DNA of 64,000 nt from Hemerocallis citrina. Its lineage: Eukaryota > Streptophyta > Magnoliopsida > Asparagales > Asphodelaceae. The position numbers were made by a program, and so were the translations under genes. Below are positions 56,838-64,000 of the stretch, piece by piece (within the stretch, counting starts at the first letter, position 1; every line of letters begins with the position of its first letter). The stretch covers positions 150,297,147-150,361,146 of the forward strand of contig CM030360.1 of the NCBI GenBank assembly GCA_017893485.1. Reading direction: 5' to 3'. The notes below the pieces were generated by a model. That model worked only from the letters and a program-made list of their open reading frames with translations. It made no database searches and was not told the DNA's origin.

Positions 56838-57143
56838 CTAAGTATAATTGGGATTAAATGCTCTAGCAATCATTGACTTCAGCGCATTATCAGTAGATAC
56901 GAGCACTGTCATAAAATACTGACCATCTCCTCTACCTGCTGCGTATCGAGCTAAAATTTTCACATTCCATTGATTCCTATCCCAATTAGTAACTTCATAA
57001 ATTTTCTCAACTACTTCTGCAAATGTAATGGTACGAGGTACCCAAACTATTACCGGATCCAACACACTATAGCAACTACCAATCTTTAGATCACGAATTA
57101 TTTCACCACCAAAGTATAACCAAATAGGAATCTCAAGATCCAT
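56838..57143 (-). pseudogene. N-terminal fragment of a MuDR-type transposase
   Basis: A 101-aa minus-strand reading: IPIWLYFGGEIIRDLKIGSC, PVIVWVPRTITFAEVVEKIY, ILARYAAGRGDGQYFMTVLV. This resembles the N-terminal domain upstream of the MuDR DNA-binding region in plant Mutator-like transposases. The zinc finger, DDE core and the rest are missing. It converges on the PMD gene; the junction at about 56772-56837 probably marks the internal deletion. Confidence 0.65.
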
Positions 57144-57495
57144 ACCTACATATATTTATATGAATATGCGAGTTATTATCTAACCACAAACAAAATCGAT
57201 AAAAAAAGGTAGAAAATTAAAGGCCAATATTCATCATACCTTCACAAGCTTCAAGGATAGAGTCGTAAATATTTGGGTAAAAGAGTTGAAGTTGCTGTCC
57301 TCTTCAAATTTAGCAAAAATCCAAAATATGGATCTTTCAAAAGATGGGTTTCGGATTTTTATAGTGGAAGGTAAGAGAGTTAGGAAAGAATTGGTAAATA
57401 TATTTAGATTGAGGTGAGATTTTGTGGGTAGGAGGTCGCCCTAGATTTAGGAAGATGAGTTAGAGAAATAGAATAGAGTAAAGTAGAGAGAGAGA

Positions 57496-57911
57496 AAAAG
57501 AAGAAAGGAGATCTGCGCAATTAAAACCCCCAAAGTCTAATACTCGGTCTTTGAAAGACCGAGTCTAGTATAAACTAGCGCGGCTTTCAAAGACTGAGTC
57601 TTGCTCTTCGATTCTTCGAAGTGCAAGTCTCGGTCTTTCGGTCTTTGAAAGACCGAGTCTAGTACAAACTAGCGCGGTCTTTCAAAGACCGAGTCTTGCT
57701 CTTCGATTTTTCGAAGTGCAAGACTCGGTCTTTGAAAGACCGCGCTAGTTTTCGATTTTTCGAAGTGCAAGACTCGAACTTTGAAAGACCGCGCTAGTTT
57801 GTACTAGACTCGGTCTTTCAAAGACCGAGTGGGATGGCTTGGAAATTAAAAAAAAAAGTAGGACGGTTTGAAAAAAACTTTCAAAAAGTGGGACAGTTTG
57901 GGAAAAAATTC
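57496..57911. repeat. MULE right terminal inverted repeat with nested hairpins
   Basis: Inverted partner of the left repeat, with the same modules in a slightly different number and order. Confidence 0.85.
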
Positions 57912-57930
57912 CATATCCTAACCCCTTGGT

Positions 57931-58661
57931 CTGTAAGAATGCAATTCTTCATCAGTCCAATCATAACGGTATTTTGATTTATATCTCAAAAGGAAATATT
58001 TCCTATTTCTCTCTCGATTTACAGAAATGGTATTTGCTTTAAGTCTAATACCAATTGAGAAGTATTACAGTCTACACAATTCCTTCAGATTTGATATTTA
58101 TAACAGAATGCACAAATGCATGATACCTTCAAGTGCATAAAATAGGAACAACTAGTTATTACCATAGGAAATTTATGAACAACTAGTGGTTATAGAATAC
58201 CATAAGTTATTTATGCTTGCTTTAAAGTCTAATGCACTCATTCCACACCCTTTTCTGTTGGATATTCAAAAAGGTCCACTTAAAATTCTCCGTTCTCTCT
58301 TTCTCATCTCGTGGGTTCTAGACCTTCTTGTCATTAAACCCTCGAAACCTACAAAATCGCGGAGCATTTCCTATTTTTTCCTTCAAATTTTCCTTGTCCA
58401 AGATCAATGGAACCAGAATTATGACGTCAATACACCATATCGTCATTTACATCCTCACTTGTTCAGGATAATAACAGAAAGGTAGCAATCAAATTTGACC
58501 AAAGTATTGTTTCCACTACTTCCTTGGAACAAAATGAAAAGATTGGTAAGTTCATGCATCCAAGGCTTCCTATACCCCAGGAGTTCCTATAACTGGTCTT
58601 CCAACACTTCGCTTTAAATTTGTGAAATGTCCCTGCCACTGCACCAATACTAAGAAGTTAT
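57931..58661 (-). other. Probable intron/upstream part of the broken desulfhydrase-like gene
   Basis: Mostly intron-like sequence. At about 58560-58610 the minus strand reads VIGTPGV, a stop, then EALDA. This might be a decayed counterpart of the family's GTWGYIEAI stretch, but the match is short. No other exon recognised. Confidence 0.35.
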
Positions 58662-59383
58662 TGTTGGAAATTTTTTTTGCAGATTTTCCGGGCAGGATTC
58701 CGGTGGGCTCCGGTCACTGGCGGCGCCGAAAATTGATTGGATAATGTTCCTCTCGTAGAGTACCATTCCGTAATGTACTCACTTGCCAAAAACGATTTCT
58801 GTATGAATGAGAAATGTAGATCCAAAGTTGGGTACTCCAAATGTACTAACTTGGACAGTTGGAATGAATAATCCCACTTCGGAAGATGGAAAATTTTTTC
58901 TCTAGTATATAAGCTAAAGAAATGGACTAAAGGGCGTAGCCCTGGGGTTACCACTAACGTGTAGGGGAGAGGACCTAGCCAAAATAACAAACACGCGCGC
59001 AGGCGTCAGGCCCGACTTCGGGTCCGGCTAATGGACCCTTTAGTTACTCTCAGTCTCCTATAAAACCAACAACTTTTGTCTGCCACAGTCTGAATCTTCT
59101 TCTTCTTCTTCTTCCTCTGAGTCACTTCTGAGAATACAACACAGCTCCGGTTCGCTGAGTTCTCTGAAGTTAGGGTGTTGCTCTTCAGGAAAAGGTAATA
59201 CAGTTGTATCATGGGAGGCAGTTCGTCAACCACCGTCACACTACGGGGGCGAATTTTTATTTAAGGACAGAGATACTCAAATCTTGATTTTGTATTGTAT
59301 GGTTTGTTCTTTCATTTCCTGTATTTGTAATTCTTCACATATATTGTTAGCATTTTCTGTTTTACGAAATTCATGTTCTAACA
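58662..59383 (+). repeat. Copia element C2 5' LTR (722 bp)
   Basis: Starts tgttggaaatttt and ends catgttctaaca. It has a 'cctataaaacc' TATA-like box near 59056, and transcription would run toward gag. The 3' partner is outside the window, so borders rest on TG...CA ends and position. Confidence 0.6.
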
Positions 59384-59496
59384 ATCTTAAAGCAAAATTT
59401 TTTCTTTATTCTAACAGTTTTTTGTGAAGAATCTTTACAGGCACTGTTATCACTTCGGAAAAACAACTAACAATTCTATTTCAACTGTTTCAGAAC

Positions 59497-60273
59497 ATGG
59501 AAAACACACAGATCGATAATGTCAGTGGACTTATCAATGAACAAACACAAGTGACCCAAACTGTGACTGCACAATCGGTTGCGGCACAGACGGTCGTTCT
59601 GCCCACACACATAACTGTGGAAGAAAAATCAGAGAAGTTCAATAGAACTGGATTCAAGAAGTGGCAAGGAAAGATGCAGTTCTACCTGACCACTTTGAAG
59701 CTGGACAGGTTTCTTACTGAATCTGCCCCTATGCTGGCACCTATGGATGCACACTCCGTTGCGGCAGTTGATGCATGGACTCAGGGTGATTATCTCTGCA
59801 GAAATTACATCCCGAACGGTTTGGTAGACCCGCTGTACAATGTCTACTGTGTCTTCAAGATTTCCAAGCTTCTGTGGGGGTCCTTGGAGAAGAAGTACAA
59901 AACAAAAGACGCCAGCTCCAAGAAGTTTGTAGTCGGCAAATTTTTGGACTACAAGATGGTTGACTCCAAGACAGTTGTGAGTCAAATCCAGGAACAGCAA
60001 GTGATAATGCATGAAATCGCTGCAGAGAATATGACGCTGTGCGAACCATTCCAGGTTGCAGCGTTCATCGAGAAGCTTCCACATGTATGGAAAGACTTCA
60101 AGAACTACCTCAAGCACAAGCAAAAGGAGATGTCTCTTGAAGACTTCATTATCAGGTTGCATATCGAAGAGGAGAATTGCAGGGCTGACAGGTCCTATGG
60201 AAATCAGTCCATAGAAAAGGCAAATATGGTGGAGCATGAACAGAAAAGCAAAAAGAGAAAGTTCTTGCCATAG
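59497..60273 (+). CDS. Copia element C2 Gag (ORF intact to a frameshift)
   Basis: 258 aa from ATG 59497, preceded by an acceptor-like 'actgtttcag'. The copia-type gag domain is recognisable: FKKWQGKMQFYLTTLKLDRF, then the SLEKKYKTKDASSKKFVVGK and FLDYKMVDSKTVVSQIQEQQ blocks, then LPHVWKDFKNYLKHKQKEMS. It loses frame at about 60260, just before the zinc knuckle, which continues in another frame. It would form the particle shell of the retrotransposon. Confidence 0.85.
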   Translation: MENTQIDNVSGLINEQTQVTQTVTAQSVAAQTVVLPTHITVEEKSEKFNRTGFKKWQGKMQFYLTTLKLDRFLTESAPMLAPMDAHSVAAVDAWTQGDYLCRNYIPNGLVDPLYNVYCVFKISKLLWGSLEKKYKTKDASSKKFVVGKFLDYKMVDSKTVVSQIQEQQVIMHEIAAENMTLCEPFQVAAFIEKLPHVWKDFKNYLKHKQKEMSLEDFIIRLHIEEENCRADRSYGNQSIEKANMVEHEQKSKKRKFLP

Positions 60274-61432
60274 GTTTCGAACAAAAAAACCGGTAGCAAA
60301 GAGGTTTGCTGAAAAATGCCACAAATGTGGTAAGCTGGGCCACAGAATTTCTGAATGCCGTAGCAAGAACAACAACCGTGCTGGAACCGGACAGGCAAAA
60401 GGATCCCATGCACACATAGCTGAGAACTTGTCCACTGGTCTTTCTGACCTGGACTTCTGTGCTGTTGTATCAGAGGTGAATCTGGTGGGGAGCAATCCTC
60501 AAGAGTGGTGGTACGACACTAGGGCCACCAAGCACATCTGCTCAGACAAGGAGATGTTCACTTCATACCAGAAGTGCAATAAGGATGAACAGCTGTTCAT
60601 GGGTAATTCTTCCACCTCCAATATTGCAGGGACGGGGAAGATAATGCTGAAAATGAATTCAAGCAAGGAACTAACACTCACAAATATGTTGCATGTTCCA
60701 GATATTAGAAAGAACTTGGTATCAGGATCTTTGCAAAGCAAGAATGGATTTAAGGTTGTTCTTGCTTCTGATAATTTTGTATTGTCTAAGAATGGGGTGT
60801 ACTTGGGTAAAGGATATGTAAAGGATGAACTGTTCAAGTTTAATGTAATTACAGTCATCCCTAAAACTATTGTTCCTGTTGTTTCCAAAGTTAATGAAAT
60901 TACTTCTATTGCTTATGTTATTGAGTCTTCTTCTATTTGGCATGAAAGACTAGACCATGTTAATGTCATTTCTATGCATAGATTAATTAGCATGAATTTG
61001 CTACCAAAATTTAAGGTAGACAACTGCGAAAAATGTGAAGTTTGCACGGAGGCCAAACTCACTAAAGCTCCATCACGTTCTGTAGAAAGAAACATAGAAA
61101 CTCTAGGTCTAATTTACACGGATCTGTGTGATTTAAAATACGTGCAGACTAGAGGTGACAAAAAGTACTTTATGACATATATAGACGATTGCACAAAATT
61201 CTGTTATGTATACTTGTTACATAACAAAAATGAGGCTTTGAATAAATTAAAAGAATATAAGCTTGAGGTTGAGAATCAACTTGGTAAAACGATTAAAATC
61301 GTTAGGAGTGATAGAGGAGGAGAATATAATGCACCATTTAATATGTTCTGCTTTGAACATGGATTCATCAGACAACTGCTCCTTACTCACCTGAATCAAA
61401 TGGTATTGCCGAGTGCAAGAACCGAACTCTAA
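60236..61432 (+). pseudogene. Copia element C2 nucleocapsid, protease and integrase
   Basis: One frame of 398 codons carries the zinc knuckle CHKCGKLGHRISEC, then the protease active site WYDTRATKH, where Arg replaces the usual Gly of DTG(A)TKH. The integrase follows: HERLDHVNVISMHRL...CEKCEVC zinc part, IYTDLCDLKY with the first Asp, SDRGGEYN with the second. A frameshift near 61395 separates it from the Glu-containing segment. The protease change alone would be expected to disable the element. Confidence 0.85.
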
Positions 61433-62106
61433 AGGAGATGATGAATGCCTTATTGTTGAATTCTAGATTACCCCAAAATATGTGGGGGGAAGCGTTGCTG
61501 ACTGCCAACTATATTCTCAATAAAATACCTCATAAGAAAACTGGCAAGACACCATACGAACTGTGGAAAGGTAACGTGCCTTCGTATAAATACCTCAAAG
61601 TGTGGGGGTGTCTAGCAAATGTGGTAGTACATAATCCAAAATAGGTCACCATAGAACCTAAGATGATTGATTATATATTCATAGGCTATGCACACAACAG
61701 TAGTGCATATCGGTTCTTGGTATATAAATCAGATATACCGGATATCCATGTGAATACAATAATGGAATCAAGGAATGCTTCATTCTTTGAATACATGTTT
61801 CCGTGCAAGGATACTACATATCCCAAACGTACACGTGAACAAGGGAATGCAAGCACTTCGGTTGATGAACCAGAACATGACAATGATGAGGCTAGACGTA
61901 GTAAACGGGCTAGAACATTAAAGTCATTTGGTCCTGACTTTGTAACATCCTTTCTGTTAGAGAATGAGCCCAGAACATTCAAGGAAGCCATGTCTACGCC
62001 TGATGCTCCTATGTGGAAGGAAGCAATCAAAAGTGAAATAGACTCCATTATGCAAAGTCATACATGGGAGTTGGTCGATTTGCCTTCTGGATGTAAAGCT
62101 TTATGA
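61400..62106 (+). pseudogene. Copia element C2 integrase end and linker
   Basis: 61396-61640 reads an SPESNGIAECKNRTL-like segment, then MMNALLLNSRLPQNMWGEAL and NKIPHKKTGKTPYELWKGNV, with a stop at 61642. 61663-62106 continues through the linker (RSKRARTLKSFGPDF; TFKEAMSTPDAPMWKEAIKS) toward RT, and then changes frame again. Confidence 0.8.
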
Positions 62107-62640
62107 TGCAAATAGATTTTCAAACAAAATTGAAACCAAATGGTTCAATAGAGAAATATAAGGCGAGACTTGTGGTACAAGGATTTAGGCAAAAGGAAGG
62201 CCTAGACTTCTTTGATACATATTCCCCAGTTACAAGAATAACTTCCATAAGAATGTTGATAGCTATTGCAGCTCTACGTAACTTGGAAATACATCAAATG
62301 GATATTAAAACTGCATTTCTAAATGAGGATTTAGAAGAAGAAATATACATAAAACAACCTGAGGGTTACGTAGTTCCTGGACAGGAAAACACGGTGTGCA
62401 GGCTTGTAAAATTCCTGTACGGACTGGAACAAGCTCCAAAGCAGTGACATGCAAAATTTGACAACGTTATGATGTCAAATAGTTTCAAAATAAATGAATG
62501 TGATAAGTGTATCTACATCAAAGATACTCAAAATGGATATATTCTGGTGTGTCTGTATGTAGATGACATGCTCATAATTGGGAGCAGTAATGACATTATC
62601 AAACAAACTAAGAGCATGCTTAGTGGTAAGTTGATGTGAA
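62103..62640 (+). pseudogene. Copia element C2 reverse transcriptase
   Basis: KLKPNGSIEKYKARLVVQGF, DTYSPVTRITSIRMLIAIAA, HQMDIKTAFLNEDLEEEIYI with the first catalytic Asp, and KFLYGLEQAPKQ, then tga (62446) where Trp is usual, and CLYVDDMLIIGSS with YVDD at about 62553-62564. Frames are broken around 62446 and 62630. Confidence 0.85.
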
Positions 62641-63518
62641 AGATTTGGGAGTTATAGACGTCATACTAGGAATCAGAGTTTCCAGGATGTCTGAGGGAAT
62701 TACTTTGTCTCAAGCTCATTACGCTGAGAACGTACTTGAAAGATTCAAGAATTACTCGAATGAGACTACCAAAAGTCCTGTGGATCCCAGTCTTCACTTG
62801 TTCAAAAAGATGGGTGACAATATATCACAACTGGAATATGCACGTGTAATCGGTAGTTTGATGTACTTAACAAATTGTACAAGACCGGATCCAGCACATT
62901 CAGTAAATGTACTGAGCTGCTACATAAGTAATCCAGGGCGAAGTTACTGGAAAGGAATAACTAGAGTATTGAACTACTTGTGACATAATCAGAGTTATGG
63001 GCTGCATTACACCACATATTTAGCAGTACTAGAAGGCTACAGTGATGCCAACTGGATATTGGACTCCAAGAACTCAAAGTCCACAAGTGGATACGTCTTC
63101 ACTCTTGGTGGTGCAGTTGTGTCATGAAAATCCTCTAAATAAACGCTACTAGCCAGATCCACTATGGAATCTGAGTTCATTACTTTAGACAAAGCGGCAG
63201 AGGAAGCAAAGTGGCTTCAAAACTTTTTAGAGGATATTCCCATGTGGAAAAAAACCAGTGCTTGCTATATGTGTACACTGTGACAGTCAATCGGCTATAG
63301 CAAGGGCACTAAGTTGTATGTACAATGGTAAGGCTCGTCATATCAGAAGGCGACACAAAACTATTAGACAACTGCTCTCTAATGGAATAATCTCTATAGA
63401 GTATATAAAATCGGCCGACAACCTAGCAGATCCATTTACTAAAGGTTTATCACGAGAGCAAGTTATGAGATCATCAAGAGGAATGGGTTTAAAGCCTATG
63501 ACGAAAGAGGATACTTGA
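62636..63518 (+). pseudogene. Copia element C2 RT end and RNase H
   Basis: MKDLGVIDVILGIRVSRMSE, YARVIGSLMYLTNCTRPDPA, then across stops (62981 and later) [48 protein letters not shown] and ADNLADPFTKGLSREQV. The order is that of a complete copia RNase H, with at least three stops or shifts. The frame ends at 63516-63518. Confidence 0.8.
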
Positions 63519-64000
63519 TGGAAACCATACCTAGGAATTGGAGATCCCAAGATCTAGGTTCAAGGAGACAACTAAATCTTGTTGAATCAACGGTAGCACT
63601 CAGAGATTAAAATTTCATACCCACTCTTAGGATGATAAAACAGTGTTGCCTACATAGTGTTAGGATAAGCTTGGCTTTTAATGATTCCCATAGCTTTGAA
63701 ATAAAAGTAGGGTAGAGAAGGATACTCTTTCTGGGCAATCACCTTGTGAGTGTGAAATGAGGCCGTTTCTAGGAGAATGAAGAGAGACTACATTTTTCAA
63801 GTTCACTCATGATTAATCAGGATTGTTCAAGGCCAAAATGAACACAACAAGAGAACCTAGTTCTGTGAGGAGATGAAACTGTTGATAGTTATTATCTAGG
63901 TTCACATAAAAGCCCAGATAGTTCAAGACATCATGTTCACTACCTGGTCAGGTGAATTCGATAGCTACTCACTAAGGGTGGTTCAAAGTTGAAAAATTAC
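63519..64000 (+). other. Copia element C2 3' untranslated part
   Basis: No gene seen. The sequence follows directly from the pol end, and no copy of the 58662 LTR is reached before the window ends. Confidence 0.5.

Larger units (their letters stand above)
54986..57911. mobile_element. Mutator-like element (2.9 kb) with PMD gene
   Basis: A perfect 9-bp target duplication, catatccta (54977-54985 / 57912-57920), and long terminal inverted repeats of about 420 bases (54986-55405 and 57496-57911; gaattttttcccaaactg at the tip) identify a Mutator-like element. The inverted repeats extend through 'tttgggggttttaattgcgc'. Inside are a plus-strand plant mobile domain gene and a minus-strand MuDR-type N-terminal fragment. 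Full transposase is absent, so it is non-autonomous. Confidence 0.9.
54928..57930 (-). pseudogene. Exon of the same gene split by a Mutator-like element
   Basis: On the minus strand the exon begins at 57930 after acceptor 'cattcttacag' and reads KGLGY. After removing 54986-57911 and one TSD copy it continues AMNTAEELNFVKDPVYT, with donor 'gtatag' after 54928. The joined reading phases correctly into the exon at 54689. The transposon therefore sits inside a coding exon of about 68 bases. Confidence 0.7.

Overview
The window looks like a repeat-rich chromosome of a flowering plant, probably a eudicot. A seven-exon plant glutamate decarboxylase (GAD) gene, with GT-AG introns and plant-type motifs, is the only near-intact host gene. 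Nearly everything else is transposable elements nested several levels deep, plus two host-gene traces: a captured GPI-mannosyltransferase (PIG-M) fragment and a D-cysteine-desulfhydrase-like gene broken by a transposon. No rRNA, tRNA or CRISPR was seen.

Layout. 1-1607: 3' end of a Ty3/gypsy element of the Tat type, with an LTR in two tandem copies. 1608-8800: an old Ty1/copia remnant whose LTR was split by a second copia element (2511-8273; LTRs of 267 bp differing at about 3 sites; TSD gaaga). That element carries the PIG-M fragment and a thoroughly decayed pol. 9218-13037: GAD; a frameshift near its 3' end puts the calmodulin-binding tail out of frame. 14104-15025: a non-autonomous hAT element.

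15233-54306: a Tat-type gypsy element (element A) stretched to 39 kb by insertions. Its reverse-transcriptase region holds three large LTR-like insertions of 5.4, 3.5 and 6.6 kb, each with TG...CA ends and a perfect 5-bp TSD. The third holds a 1.5-kb copia solo LTR with its own TSD. After A's integrase lies a second Tat element (B, from 37127) with 5' LTR, gag, protease, RT, two RNase H domains and integrase. It is followed by a 113-bp tandem array, a multi-exon gene on the opposite strand (Transposase_28 / 'putative gypsy type transposon' type) and a 388-bp tandem array. B has no visible 3' LTR. At about 51.5 kb the sequence passes into A's own 3' region, which has a truncated homologue of the antisense gene, a third array rich in TTGAC and CACGTG motifs, and A's 3' LTR.

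54484-57930: remains of a minus-strand D-cysteine desulfhydrase / ACC-deaminase-like gene. One exon is split by a 2.9-kb Mutator-like element (9-bp TSD catatccta) that carries a plant mobile domain (PMD) gene and, convergent to it, an N-terminal MuDR-transposase fragment. 58662-64000: another copia element with its 5' LTR, a gag ORF and a broken pol; its 3' LTR lies outside the window.

How it fits together: the retroelements look dead. A lacks the RT YVDD box and has a Lys at the expected integrase Glu. B has an Asn at the second integrase Asp and several TAG codons where CAG is expected, as C-to-T decay at CHG sites would give. The feature most worth follow-up is the antisense gene of the Tat elements. 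It has a TATA-like box, a leader intron conserved between the two copies, and tandem arrays directly upstream of its promoter.
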